64,000 bases of DNA from Gnetum montanum (Eukaryota; Streptophyta; Gnetopsida; Gnetales; Gnetaceae), in assembly GCA_015680685.1 (NCBI GenBank), contig MNCI01002682.1, positions 1,073,037 through 1,137,036 of the forward strand. The letters are read 5' to 3'. Both the position numbers and the translations under genes were made by a program. Below the pieces are notes generated by a model that saw only the letters and a program-made list of their open reading frames with translations, was not told the origin of the DNA and ran no database searches. The stretch's first letter is position 1, and the number at the start of each line of letters is the position of its first letter. Positions 12,469-24,840 of the stretch are shown in pieces.

Positions 12469-14240
12469 ATGATGTCAAACCATTGGTCCTACAATAGTGC
12501 AAGTTGGTATATACTCATCTAGATGAGTATGTGCTTGATTTCACCTTCATCCTGCATTAGGATGAACAACTACGATGGTGATACATGGAAGGTAAGATTG
12601 TAATGTCTTTTGATCGATCTGTGCCTGGAATGTTGCTTCAAATCCTTATGAAGTTAGGCATCTAGGATCTTCAAGAGGAATAAGTTGTGAATGGTTATGA
12701 AACTTGAGACTATCGTCCCACTGAAACACAATGCAAGAGAGATCAACCCTAGGAGAAGCACCATGAGTTTACAAAGGGAAAACACTTTACCAATCCCTTG
12801 TTCCAACTAAACCAAATCGACAATGAGGATTCCCCTTTGGGGGTTCTCAACATGAAGAATATCCACTCCTTGTTATTGGTGATAAGGATGTGGTCTTGAA
12901 CTTGCAATCTACTATTAATAAACTAGGTTTAGGAAAAAGTGACAGTCAAGGTAGGGACTCGAGCAAGCATCACGATGATAGGGAATCTAAGGATTGTGGT
13001 CATGACAAGTAAAGAGGTGATGGTAGACACCATGGTGGTGGTGGTGGTGGCCGCCCTTCCTTTTCATCCTATTCATCTAATTCTGAACATTCCTCTCCAT
13101 CTTTTGGTTTTGATAGGAGTCATCGGAGAAATAATTGCGATGAAGGTGATCAATGAGACAACAATGATCATAGAGCTTGCAAAGAACGAAGGGGTAACAG
13201 AGGACATCATTGGTGATAATGAAATCATGATGATGATGAGCCTCTATTGGTGACTTGAAGCATGCTTAACATTGTAGAGGCAGTTAAATTTCCAACTAGG
13301 CATGTGAAAGATAGTAAGATTAACCACTTAAACATGAACAATATTCCAAGATTTGAGAGGGGATATAACTCTAATCCATAGACACATCTACAAGCTTTCC
13401 ATGATGCCTATGCCTTGCAGAATATTGAAAATGATTGGCAGAAACTCAAGCTCTTCTCTAGAACACTCATCAAAGAGGTTGAAAGCTGGTACTAGTGCTT
13501 GGAGCTAGAATCCATTCATAGATGGAGTACCATGATGGAACTATTTAATGATAAATACCATATGTACTCTAGAGTATCCAATCTAAGAAGGCAAATCCAA
13601 GGTTAAAAATAGGGAACACATGAATTGTTGGATGCTATCATGGGCAGATATTATTCTCTCTTACACCAATGCTCTGGACATGATTATTCTCAGAGGGAAC
13701 AACTCTACCACATCATAGATGGGCTCAACGTAGAAACTAGAAGAACTCTTGGGGTTTATGCCCAAGGGAGATTATCTGAATTAACAACTCATTAGATCCA
13801 AAGGCTCATAAAGTAGGTAGCAAAAGTAGAAGGTGAGTTACAGAAAAGAAAAAGTGCAGAAGAATATAATAGGGACCCTTTCATTAGGTAAAGGGAGGTT
13901 TGATTTTGTGTTAAGGAGGAGTCATCACTTGATGAAGTAGTGAATAGGAAAACCTTGCTCATCCAAAAATCTATTTATGATATTTTAGCAAAGGTTGGCA
14001 AACTATGGGATTCTTTCAATGAGAAGTTCCAAATTGCTATGAAGATTGTTGAAGAATCCAAAGAGTAGAATAGTGATCATGATCATAGTAGGTGGAAAGA
14101 AGTTGAACATGCCTACCAGAGATGTAAGGACAAAGATGCTATAGTAGAAGTTGTGGAGACAAACTTTGAATAATGGATGTGACATTTGTCAATTTGATCA
14201 TCTTAAGGGATGTTGCCTTATGGTGTCACACTTATAAGAG
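12469..14240 (+). pseudogene. gag: Gag of element B, broken
   Basis: The capsid-nucleocapsid polyprotein of an Athila-like element. A plausible start is ATGATG at 12469, aligned with the start in D. The core reads NIPRFERGYNSNP near 13340, LQAFHDAYALQNIENDW near 13390, WSTMMELFNDKYH near 13523 and LYHIIDGLNVETRRTL near 13703, which fits the retrotransposon gag fold and aligns with C and D. A zinc knuckle CX2CX3HX3C lies at 14178-14213. At least five stops interrupt it, mostly TAG. Two of them (after WY near 13490 and after THxI near 13795) fall at the same codons as stops in C. Confidence 0.85.
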
Positions 14241-14943
14241 TCTAGGGTGTATGCACTGAATCTATGACTAGCAAGGAGGCAAGCACCTAGATGATTGCCT
14301 TACCCTTAAGGCAATCCAAGGAAATTTCACCAGCAACAAAAAGCTTACTATCTAAGTGGAGCTCCACCATAATCGTATGAGTAATACCAACCATAGTCAT
14401 GAGGAATGCCACCGCCAAGATAGTAGTACCCTCACAGATAACTTGATCCATAAAGGTTCTATGTTCTGCAACTTGTTTCTCCACGAAGCTTTACAAGCCA
14501 TGCCTCATTCTAGCATTACTATTACCCTCCAGAGTACCATGAAACTCACTCACTATCTAATAAAGGGAGAATCCATATTCATATTATCCTTTGCATCCAT
14601 CTACACATATCCCTCTACCCTCAAACTAGTTATCTCCTGCTCCATCCATGCAGGGTGAAATTTCCCTACAACCACAACAACAAAATGCTACAAGGGTTGT
14701 AAATTTACAATTGGCTTTCCAGCTGAGTGGTTTGGAAAATTGATCTAGGAGGTGATCATTTTTTGACTCAACAGTCCTCCAAAACCCTCACAACCTAATG
14801 TGGCTGGTCACCTTATATCTCCAACACCTTCATCCTCTACATCAAACACATTCAAGAGCCATTCAAAACAAACATTGCCTTAGGTTCGCATTGTGATGTT
14901 AACTCATGCAGTTTTCAATTAGATCAAGACTGACAACCTTTCC
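14241..14943 (+). pseudogene. Gag-protease linker of element B, Pro/His/Ser-rich
   Basis: This corresponds to 21900-22600 in C and to the proline-rich C-terminal gag part of D (about 38170-38860). Fragments of open frame are rich in Ser, Thr, His and Pro. No enzyme motif is seen. Confidence 0.55.
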
Positions 14944-15329
14944 ATGAAGAGATCTAATCCAATAAGTCATCTTATTTACTTACAGATTGCTGGAAATAAG
15001 GCATGTAAAGCTCTTATTGATTATGGTTTTGGTGTCAATCCCATGACATGTATAAGGCTTGGAACCTACCACCTCTTAAGAAGAGAAACATTCATTTGGA
15101 ATTGGCAGACCAATCAATCATGGTTCCTTTGGGATTAATGGAGCACATTGTGACGACAATTTGTGGGTCATCCTATCCTATTGATATTTTAGTGATCAAG
15201 GTAGAAAACTACAAAGGTGACTTCCCCATCATTCTGGAAAGGGCTTGGTTAAGCACGGTTAATGCACGAATCGGCATAAGGGACCTCTCCTTAGAAATCT
15301 TCAAGGAAAATGAATTTGAACGACTCTAG
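14944..15329 (+). pseudogene. Aspartic protease region of element B
   Basis: The retropepsin-like domain that would cleave the polyprotein. Reading frames at 14944 and 15048 give LIYLQIAGNKACKALIDYG, where ALID-x-G is the active-site loop with its Ser replaced by Tyr. They continue through IVTTICGSSYPIDILVIKVE and RAWLSTVNARI, which align with C (22640-23050). The changed active-site residue and a frame change show it is inactive. Confidence 0.75.
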
Positions 15330-15859
15330 AAGAAGCATGTTCCATGCAACACATACAATGATAATTGGTGCAATTGTGTATATAAAATCTAGTCTATTAA
15401 GAGTACATTCATTAAAGCATGCAATCAGTGTGCACATGAAATAGATATCCGAAGATGCCTATATGTAGTAGCCACAAAATAGGAGGGCACCCAGTGGCCA
15501 ATAGCTAACTTTGATAGTAGCACACTATGCATCACATCTACTAAGAGCCTAACATGTGCTTATATCAAAGGCATGGATGAACTTGAGCAAGTTCATTACC
15601 AACTCTCTTATGATGAAGATGATGATACTTGTCGGGGACAGTTGGAAATCCTTGATAATTTCAAGCAAAAGTCCCTAGAGTTAAAAAATCTACCAACTGG
15701 CATGGAGTTTGCATTTTTAAATAATGGCAAGCTGGTTATAATCAATGCAAATCTTGGTCCCAAACAAAAAAACAAGCTATTGATGATGGTCAACAAATGG
15801 CCAATAGCCTTTGCTTAGTCATATCCCAAGATGAATGGAATCGATTTAAGGATATGCCA

Positions 15860-16427
15860 GCATCACATTTACATTAACCCTTGTCATGAAGCTAAGAAGG
15901 TAGCCACAAAAATGTCTGAACCCCAAATTGAAGAAGATCATCAAGAAGGAGATAGAACAACTCCTCAAGGTGGGGTTCATTTATTCCATTGCGAATAGTA
16001 AGTGGGTTAGCCAACTTGTAATTATGCTAAAGAAAGATGACAAGTGGCAAGTCTGCATCAAATTTAGGCTATTGAACATGACAACATTTAAAGATCATTT
16101 TCCATTGCCATTTTTGAACCAAGTGTAGGATATTATATTTGGCATTGTTATTATAGCTTCTTGGATGGTTATAGTGGGTATAACCAAATCCAGATTACAC
16201 CCAAAGATCAAGCCGAAACGACATTCATGAGTCCCTGAGGGAATTTTGCATATTTTAAGATGTCATTTGGTTTGTGCAATGCCCTTGCATTTTAACGCTT
16301 GGTCCTTAGTATTTTTCAACAGTAGATTGGTAGTAGGGTAGAAGTCTTTTTAGATGACTTCTCTACCTATGGGGCTACATTTGATCAAGCCTTGGATCAC
16401 CTTAAGCAAGAATTTAAAAGAAGTGTG
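15860..16427 (+). pseudogene. pol: Reverse transcriptase N-terminal half of element B, truncated by deletion
   Basis: Motifs in order are EIEQLLKVGFIYSIANSKWV (15946-16005), KDDKWQVCI, DHFPLPFLNQV (near 16095), FLDGYSGYNQIQITPKDQA (near 16157), SFGLCNA (near 16265) and VEVFLDDFSTYGATF (near 16341). The FLDDF string holds both catalytic aspartates. These are typical of the Athila lineage. The domain stops at about 16427, where the sequence becomes the 3' ORF, so thumb, RNase H and integrase are gone. Stops include a tryptophan-site TGA in SPxGNFAY and a TAG just before VEVF. Confidence 0.9.
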
Positions 16428-17080
16428 ACAACCCATTGTTGATGGGATAGATGACTATAACAAAGTAGAAATCCACATGAAGGAGTTGCAAATTGAAGAG
16501 ATGATGGAATACATGGAGTTCGCCAATCTCCGTTATGTGAATCTTGCCATGTTGACTCTTGAATGATCATAGTTAGAACTCGAGAAATAGGTGGCTAGCT
16601 TGTACATGTTGTATGAGGCTGAGTTCAAGCATCACAAAGACACCATGCAAAAGCTTGTAGTGGAAAATGCTAAACTCAAATTTCTCAAGGCAAGATTCAT
16701 TGATCAACAATCAACTATCAAGAACTTGGCCAAGAGGATGAATAACTACTAAGAGCTACATAACACAGTCAGGGCATTCGATATTAAACACAAATAGTTT
16801 GCTATCTAGTTTGTCAATGTAAAGAAGATGTTCTTGATAATGCCTATTTGTGGAATATCCTCATTCTAGCCCACATTGGTGATGTTGCATAGACTATTAA
16901 TGATCCCTAGAGTAAGGAGGAGAAGATGAAGGCATTTCCAGATGCCTTTCACCTTCCACTAGAGGTTGTAACTATAGTAGGATAGCCACAATTGCCTTAG
17001 CTACTATATGTGCTTGAAGTTGGTGAAGTTCTTTCAGAACCTTAGGAGCCTCCACCTCCTAGGATTGTCTGATCTTCTCC
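16428..17080 (+). pseudogene. C-terminal coiled-coil part of the 3' ORF, element B
   Basis: From VDGIDDYNKVEIHMKELQ near 16440 this follows the same part of element C (about 30483-31110). It is rich in Glu, Lys and Leu with heptad-like spacing, for example ELQIEEMMEYMEF and NAKLKFLKARFI, suggesting coiled coil. Several stops interrupt it. It is joined directly to RT by the deletion. Confidence 0.75.
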
Positions 17081-17308
17081 ACTGTTTTCATTCCATCATA
17101 GGACGTGCTATCCAATTTTATTTAGTCATGTCACAGTGTTTAATTTTGTGTCATGAACACCACAATTTTTTGTAATTTGTGGATCTGTACACTTGGGCAC
17201 TTAATTTTTTCAAGTTAGTTTATTTTATTAAGAGTTTGTTAATAATCCCATACCTTTCCAATTTTGTAAAGGAACTCAAGAATGAGTTTTTATTTAGTCA
17301 TGGGGGTA

Positions 17309-18233
17309 TGATGATTGTCAAAGTTTTGTGTCAATGGACCCCCATTGATGGAGCCCTATTTACATGGTGTTGCCCCATCAATGGGGTTGAATCAATGTAG
17401 CTTTTGATATGTCTATGAGGCCTCATCAATGCATTCCTATAGCAAAAACAATAAATACATGCTCATAACCATGTTATGGACATTTAGGTCATAGTGGTAG
17501 CAAAGCTCTTATAGCTTGTCCATTTGAAAGTTAGAATATTTCTTTGAGTGCTCTTAACAAGAGTTAGAAAGTATACAAATATTTATTCAAGCACTATTGT
17601 ACTTGAACCATACTAGTGTGTATGAAAATAAAGACGAACTTTTGATCAAACTGTGTAACACTTAGAATAGATTAATGATTTATTTATGTATTTATTATTT
17701 TCATTAACTATGTTGTTAATTAAGCTAAATTAGAATTCAAGCAATTAGTTAATTAATTAAGCTAAATAGATTAAATAGATAAGTACGACTAGTTCAAGCA
17801 TAAACACATATTCACTTGGTAATCCTAGTAGCATTATTTCTTGGTATGCCTGGTAGCATAGTGCTTGGTAACCCAATAATGGATATGTGGGTTCAAGACA
17901 TGTATGGAAAGTGAAACCAGATGCTTATGTTAGGACTAGTTAGAGACTAGTAGTTAAATTAAATTAGTTGTTAAATTACTTCATTTCTCTACTTTAAGCA
18001 CTAAAGAACATAAAACATAAAATAAAAAAAATAATATACCTCGATTACACTTCACCATACCTTTGGACATCACAAGTGTAATTGGAATGACAATGAATGA
18101 CCTTTAGGGCAAGGTTCACTTCATAGAGGACTAGTGTACTAGAAACTATAGAGTCTGTGGAATTTGACTAGATTGTGTGTAAATGCTTCATGATATGTAT
18201 GGTTTGGCATAAGGGTACCTTGGTCGCTCACCA
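17309..18233 (+). repeat. 3' LTR of element B
   Basis: Follows CATGGGGGTA (17299-17308). Starts TGATGATTGTCAAAG and ends GCTCACCA, a mutated CTCATCA. It aligns throughout with 11332-12289, but the U3 palindromic words differ in number and spacing between the two LTRs. Confidence 0.9.
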
Positions 18234-19040
18234 AAAGTGCAAGCATAACAGGTTTCACTAGAGGGAGATACAAAACAAGTGGATAATGAGGTTAATAGTT
18301 CATGTAGAGAAGAAAGATCCACCATGGTAGATGAATTTTAAAAGAGCCCTATAACATGTTATTACACACTCTTCTTTTAGAATGAATGCATCATATATGG
18401 AGAGAGATTATGAACTTGGCAGGTCTCTGATACTAAGAACCTCTAGCAAAGGAAGGACATATGAACATATGGATTCCAAGAGAAGGCAAAGTTGACATGT
18501 CAACCTTGATGTTTTTTATTCATCTAATTATTTTAAAAAAGAACATAAAAGGATAAAAATGAATCCACATAGAAGAGTAGAAAGAAGGAATTGACGAGAA
18601 TCTATCCTAATTTTGAATGAGATAAGTATGACTCAGACTAGAAATTATCATGTCAAATAGTGATGATGAGCCCTTGATAATAAGGAAAAGGATGATCTAC
18701 TTCAAGAAAGTTATGCATTAAACATCTAGGAATGTAGCTTAGAAATTAATTAATTATATTGTAAAATAGAAAGGTAAACTAGGAAAGCATGAAAGTGTAG
18801 AGGAATATAATAGGGACCTATCTATTTAAAACAACAAAAGTTAGGGTTTTTGATATTTAAGAATAGGACTCATCCCAAGTTTTTAAACCTTATTAGTAAA
18901 TTCAAATGGTGATGCCATCATCTAGATAACATTCCTAGCACTAACCAAATCCTTATGAATACTCTTTTCAACAATTAATTTTCTCTATTGATCTTGCAAC
19001 CCATATTATTCATTATTATTATCCTTTTAAGTATCATCAA
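18234..19040 (+). pseudogene. E gag, middle fragment with the core deleted
   Basis: Between insertions B and C. A GATGATGAGCCCTTGATA string near 18660 aligns with the gag position that reads DDEPLL in D. The tail near 18795-18825 (GTAGAGGAATATAATAGGGA) matches gag of B and C after their core domain. The core itself is missing, so E carries a gag deletion. The last 60 bases continue beyond C at 32245. Confidence 0.55.
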
Positions 19041-19990
19041 TGATGAATCATCATTGTGCCATGTCGATGGATCCCCGTTCACATGGCCTCATTGATAGGG
19101 CCCTGTCGAGATGGCCTCATTGACATGGTGTTGCCCTATCAATGGGGCTATGTCGACATAGTGTTGGCTACATCTATGGGGCCTTGTCAATGTAGCTCCA
19201 CAATAAAGTCTATAAATACATGCTTATTAGCCATGTTTATGGATGTCTTATCATAGTTGTACTAGAGCTCTTGCAATTTTATCATTTGCCAGTTAGAATA
19301 TATCTTTGAATGGCCGTAGATAGAGCCAAAAAGTGTATGGATTTTTATTTGAGCACTATTGTACCTAAACACACTAATGTGAATGAAAATAAAGACAAGC
19401 CTTTTGATCAAACATTGTAGCACTTGGAATAGATTAATGATTCATTTATGCATTTAATGTTTTCATTAATTATGTAATGAATTAAGCTAAATTAGACTTC
19501 AAGTGATTAGGTAATTAATTCAACTAAATAGATTAAACACATAAGTATGATTGCCTCAAGTGTAAACACGTATTCACTTGGTAATCCTAATAGTGTTATT
19601 ACTTGGTTTGCCCAATAGCATAGTGCTTGGTAACCCTAGTAGTGGATACGTGGGTTCAAAACATGCACAAAAAGTGGGACTAGATACTTATGTTAGGACT
19701 AGTTAGGTAGTTAAATTAAATTATCTATTAAATTACTTCATTTCTTTATTTTAAAGCACTAGGAGCATAAAACATAAAATAACAAAAAAATTCATATGTC
19801 TCAATTCCACTTAATCATACCTTTGTGCATCACAAGTGTAATTGAGAAGACAACGAATGACTATTAGGGCAAAGTTCACTTCCTAGAAGATTAGTGTACC
19901 AAAAGACATAGAGTCAGTGGAATTTAACCAGGTTGCACATGAATGCTTCATGATTCATATGGTTGGGTGTAGGGGATACCTCAATGACTA
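19041..19990 (+). repeat. 5' LTR of element C
   Basis: Starts TGATGAATCATCATTG. U3 has palindromic words (CATTGATAGGGCC, CTATCAATGGGG, GTCGACA) upstream of TATAAATACA at 19211-19220. AATAAAG near 19389 is a probable poly(A) signal. Duplicated CTTGGTAA boxes lie at about 19575-19640. The terminal CTCATCA and the primer site are lost: the sequence reads TCAATGACTATTTTTG where B has the LTR end and primer site. Confidence 0.88.
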
Positions 19991-20144
19991 TTTTTGTTTA
20001 AAACATGAGCTATCTAGGTTTAGTGGACATCATTAACATTGTTGGATAAACCCTAAGGTCAAAATCATTCTCAGAAATAATATAATCACATATGCACACT
20101 AATATCCAATTTGTATTGTAACATGTCTTCTTATCATAGGTGTG

Positions 20145-21900
20145 ATGATACTAAACCACCAATCCCTTAAGAATGCAAGGTGATGTATGCTCATATAGAT
20201 GAGTATGTGCCTGATTTCATCTTCATCCTACATCAGGATGAACAATTGCGATGGTGAGATATGAAAGATAACATTATAATGCCTCTCAATCAATCTGTGC
20301 CCAAGATGCTGCTTCAAACTCTTAGGAGGTTGGGCATCCAAGATCTTCAATAGGAGTATGTTGTGCATGATTATGACTACTGAGACTACTACCCCACTGA
20401 AACACAACATAGGAGGGATTAACACCAAGAGAAAAATCATGAGTTTGTGAAGGGGAAATGGTTCACCAATCCTTTGTTCTTACTTAACCAAAATGACAAT
20501 GAGGATCCTCTCTCTAGGGGTTCTCAATATGAAGATTCTCAACCCCTTGGTTATTAATGATGGGGATGTGACCTTGAATTTGTAGTCCACTATCAACAAT
20601 CCAGGTTTAGTAAAAATGGTAGTTAAGGTAGGGGCTCATAAAAGTATCAAGAGGATAAGAAAACTAATGAACATGGCCATGAAAATCAACGAGTAGTTGG
20701 TAGATATCATGGTGGTGACAATACTCCTCCTTCTTCACCTTGTTCATTTGCTTCTTTTTCTTTCTCTTTTGGTTTTGACAAATGCTATAGAAAGAAAAAC
20801 TATGATGGAGGTGAACAATAGGATAATATTGATGATCGCCAAGCTTACCATGACCAAAGGGATAGTATAGGATTTCATCAAAATAATGATGATGAGGAAC
20901 TTTTATTGGTAACATGAAGCATGTTAAATATTACAAAGGTTGTAAAAATTTCAACTAGGCATGTGAAAGATAGTCAGATTAGACAACTTAATATGAAAAA
21001 TATTCCAAAATTTAAGGGGGGATATAACTCTGATCCACAAACACATATTCAAGCTTTTCATGATGCCTATGCCTTACAAAATATCAAAAATGATTGACAA
21101 AAACTAAAGCTATTTCCCAGGACACTCATTAAGGAAGCAAAAGCTTGGTACTAGTTCTTAGATCCAGAATCCATCCGTAGGTGGAGTACAATGCTAGAGC
21201 TATTTAATGATAAGTATCAAACATAGTCTAGAGTGTCTAATTTGATAAGGCAGGTTCAAGGATAGAAGTAATGAAACCATGAATCCTTGGACACTGCCAT
21301 GGGCAAATGGAGATACTATTCTCTCATACATCGATGCCTTGGCCATGGTTATTCTTAGTGAGAACAACTTCGGCATATAATAGATGGACTTAGATCGAAA
21401 ATGAAGAGAACTCTTAGGGTCTATGCCCAAGGGAGGTTATCAGAACTTAGAGCCCATTAGATTTAAAGGCTAATTGAGAAAGTAGTAAAAGAATAAGGAG
21501 AGTTTAGGAAATGTGAAAGCATAGAGGAACATAATAGGAATCCTTTAATGAAAAAAAGGAAAGTTTAATTTTGTGATAATGAGGAGGAATCACCATTTGA
21601 TGAGGTGGTAAATAAAAAGACCTGCTAATCCAAAAATATATGTTTGAAATTTTAGCTAAGGTGGATAAAATGTGGAATTCGTTGGATGAAGAATTTCAAA
21701 ATGCTCTAAAAATTGTCAAAGAATTAAGAGAGTAGAGTAGTGATCATAATCGTAGGAGGTAAAAAGAAGCTAAACATACTTACCAAAGGGGTAAGGATAA
21801 CATTGTTGTAGTAGATGAAGTTGTGGAAATTGAATTAGATGATGATGGTGGATGTGACATCTACTAATACGAACATCCTAAGGGATGATACCCTATCGTG
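20145..21900 (+). pseudogene. gag: Gag of element C, broken
   Basis: Starts at ATG 20145 by alignment with B. The core includes NIPKFKGGYNSDPQTHIQAF near 21000, DAYALQNIKND near 21063, WSTMLELFNDKYQ near 21183 and RTLRVYAQGRLSEL near 21410. The zinc knuckle near 21850 is decayed: it reads GCDIY, a stop, then EHPKG. Stops include TAG at the same two codons as in B. It aligns with D gag along most of its length. Confidence 0.85.
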
Positions 21901-22620
21901 TCACACTTATAGGAGTTTGGGGGGTATGCTTTGAATCCATGACTAGCAAAAAGGAAAATACCTAGAAGATTGTCTTATTGTCAAGGTAATCCCAAGTAGT
22001 TCCATCAGCAATAATAATATTATTCAAGTGGAACTCCATCACAATCATATAAACAATATCAACAGTGGCACCAACCGTAGTCATAGGGGATGCCACCATC
22101 AAGGCAGTAGCACCCTTATAGGTAGCCAAATACATATGGGTATTATGTTTAGCAATCCCTATTTCCACATGACTCTTCTAGTCACATTTCTCCTTTTCAA
22201 TATTACTACTACCTTTCTGAGTACTACAAAGCTCATTCTCCACATCCAAGAGGGATACCACATTTATCCTTATCCTTCTCCTATTTTTGCACTTGTTCCT
22301 ACATCCTTAATGTAATTATTGCTTGCTCCATCTATGTAAGATGAACTTCTAGTCTAGTCATAGCAACGTAATGCTACTAGGATCATCAATCTACAACTAA
22401 TTCATCAATTGAGGGGTTTGGAATCTCATGCTCGTAAAAGACTATTCTTCTAAACCAAAAGTCCTACTAAGCCCTCACAAACTTAGGCGATTGGTCACTC
22501 TACTCCTACCTCATCCTTTGCAAACCATTCCATTAGGTCCCCTTCAAACCAAATGCCACCCAAAATCCCTATTGTTATACTCACTCATGTCGTATCTAAT
22601 TGGATCCAGGCAGGTAACCT
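21901..22620 (+). pseudogene. Gag-protease linker of element C
   Basis: Ser/Pro/His/Tyr-rich broken frames (for example 22028-22315), corresponding to 14241-14943 in B. A YHIYPYPSPIFA-type stretch resembles the Pro/Tyr-rich tail of D gag. No enzymatic motif is seen. Confidence 0.5.
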
Positions 22621-23130
22621 GCTTAGGAAATTAGCTGATCTTAGAAGTCCTCTTATCTATTTGCAAATTGTTAAGAATGAACCATGCAAAGCTCTTCTTG
22701 ATTCAAGTTCTAGTGTTAACTTGCTTTCTCATGAGATGTATACTATTTAGAACTTACTACCTCTCAAGAAAAGCAATATAAGATTGAAATTGGTAGACTA
22801 GTCCATCACTGTTCCATTGGGATAGGTTGAAGACATTATGACCACTATCTATGGATGGTCTTATCCTATTGATTTTCTAGTAATCAAGATTGAAAACTAC
22901 AAGGGGGACTTCCAAATCATTATGGGAAGAGCATGGCTAAGCATTTTTGATGTAAGAATGGACATTAGAGATCTTTCCTTGAAGATATCTAAAAAAATGC
23001 ATTTGGAAAGATTGATAAGAGATGAGTTCCATGCATCATGTATAGTGCTATAGGGTGCAATTACATGCAAAAACTTTGGTCTGTGAAACAAGCATCTATC
23101 TCTACATGCAAGCAATGTGCACATGAGGCA
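22621..23130 (+). pseudogene. Aspartic protease region of element C
   Basis: The frame gives LIYLQIVKNEPCKALLDSSS, where ALLDSGSS-type sequence is the active-site loop with Gly replaced by Ser. It continues through MTTIYGWSYPIDFLVIKIE (from 22838) and GRAWLSIFDVRMDIRDL. A frame change and stops separate the two halves. It would have processed Gag-Pol. Confidence 0.8.
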
Positions 23131-23479
23131 GATATTCAAAGGTAACTATATGTAGCAACCACAAAACAAGAGGGCACCTAGTGGTTGACTGATAATTTTG
23201 ATAGTAGCACAATGTGAATGGAATCTACAGAGAGCTTGACATGTGCTTATGTTGCATGCATGAATGAACTAAAGCGAATTCATCACCAACTCTCTAATGA
23301 TTAAAATGCTGATACTAATTGGGAAGAGTTGGATATCCCTAAGAATTTTAACAAGAGCCCCTAGAGTTAAAAAATATACATGTTGGCCTAGAATATGCAT
23401 TCGTAAAAAATGACAAGTCAATCATCCTCAATATCAAACTTGCTCCTAAGAAGAAAGAAAAACTATTTAAAGTGATTAA

Positions 23480-24180
23480 AAAATGGCCAACAATCTTTGC
23501 TTGGTTATATCTTGAACTCACTAGAATTGATCCATGGATATGCCAACATTGCATTTACATTGATCCATCCATGAAGCCAAGGAGAGAACCACAATGATGG
23601 TTGAATCCAAAATTGAAGCATATTATCAAGGAGGAGATTGAGAAACTCCTTAAGGTAAGGTTCATCTAACTCATTTTGGATAGCAAGTGGGTTAGCCCAC
23701 TCATGATAGTTCCAAAAAGAGGTGGCAAATGGTAGGTTTGTATCGACTTCAGGCTGTTAAACATGACAACATTCAAAGATCATTTTCTATTTCCATTTGT
23801 TAATCAGATGTTGGACATCATATTTGAGCAGTTCTATTATGGTTTTTTGGATGGATATAGTGGCTATAACCAAATCTAGATTACACAAGAAGATTAGGCC
23901 AAAACAACATTCACAAGTCCCTAGGGAACCTTTGCATATCACAAGATATCTTTTGGTTTATGCAATGCTCCTACCACTTTCCAATGTCTAGTCTTAAGAA
24001 TCTTTTAGTAGTAAATAAGTAGTGGAGTGGAAGTCTTTATGGATGACTTCTTCACTTATGGTGCTACCTTCGAGCAAGTCTTGGAACACCTTGAGTAAGT
24101 ACTAAAAAGATGTGTGAAAAAAATCTATAGCTTGGCAAAAGAGTCATCTCATGGTCTAAGAAGGAATTTCATTGGAACAT
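23480..24180 (+). pseudogene. pol: Reverse transcriptase of element C, broken
   Basis: Athila-type RT. Landmarks are KLKHIIKEEIEKLLK near 23610, DSKWVSPLMIVPKRGGKW near 23680, DHFLFPFVNQMLDIIFEQ near 23777, FLDGYSGYNQI near 23843, TFTSPxGTFAYHKISFGLC near 23910 and VEVFMDDFFTYGATFEQVL near 24029. The FMDDF string holds the catalytic aspartates. Stops sit where relatives have Gln or Trp (after NQI, after QED, in SPxGTF, and three in a row before VEVF). Confidence 0.93.
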
Positions 24181-24840
24181 AGAATTTTGTTGGAATGGAT
24201 CAAGGTAGACCTCAAACTCACCAACCAAAAATCATCAAATATGTTTAGTAATTCCTTGGATACATTGGTTACTATTGATGATTTATAGAGAATTTCTCTA
24301 AGATCATGAAATTGTTGGTCAAGTCAACAAAGAAAGATGTTCCTTTCATCTAGATCAAAGAATGTGAAAATGTATTCCAAAGCCTCAAGCAGAAGCTCGT
24401 AGAAACTCCAATTATATAAGCACCTAATTGGTCTAGACCATTCCATATCATGACATATGCATCTAATTACACCTTGGGAGTCATGTTTACCTAGTTGGAT
24501 GATAAGAAAGATCCATATTACATCCAGTAAATAAGCCAAAGCATTGTGGGTGCATAACTAAATTACACCACCATGGAAAATGAATTGATGGTAGTGGTGT
24601 ATGATCTAGAAAAGTTTAGGCAATATGTGCTTGGATATAAAGTGTTTATGCATACTAATCATAGTGCCATTTTCTTTCTCATGAACAAGCCAATGGTGAG
24701 CCCCCATGTCATATGGTGGTTAGTGATCTTTTAGGAATTTGATCTCACAATGGTAGATCGAAAGGGAACTGAGAATGTGATTGTAAATCATTTGTCTCAA
24801 TTGAGATGGGATAACAAAGAGGAGAAGAGTTGACTCTCTA
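24181..24840 (+). pseudogene. pol: RNase H domain of element C
   Basis: Reads APNWSRPFHIMTYASNYTLG near 24420, then LNYTTMENELMVVVYDLEKF near 24560, YKVFMHTNHSAIFFLMNKP near 24640 and EFDLTMVDRKGTENVIVNHL near 24738. This is the standard Ty3/gypsy RNase H layout, ending in the NxxADHLSRL-like motif. Stops occur at Gln sites (before APNW, after VMFT). Confidence 0.9.

Larger units (their letters stand above)
11332..18233 (+). mobile_element. Athila-like Ty3/gypsy element B, internally deleted
   Basis: Both LTRs are present (11332-12289 and 17309-18233), with flanks AAATT and AAAGT that fit a 5-base target duplication carrying one mismatch. Inside are a decayed Asp-type primer site, gag, protease and the first part of RT. 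The sequence then jumps at about 16427 into the coiled-coil end of the 3' ORF. RNase H, integrase, the noncoding region and the front of the 3' ORF are missing compared with element C. The polypurine tract is CATGGGGGTA at 17299-17308. It lies inside gag of the older element E. Confidence 0.85.

Noticed and set aside
12939-13253. Open frame rich in Met and Val, overlapping gag of B
   Set aside because: It is in a different frame from the alignable gag sequence, and its composition reflects GGTGGTG and GATGATG repeats.
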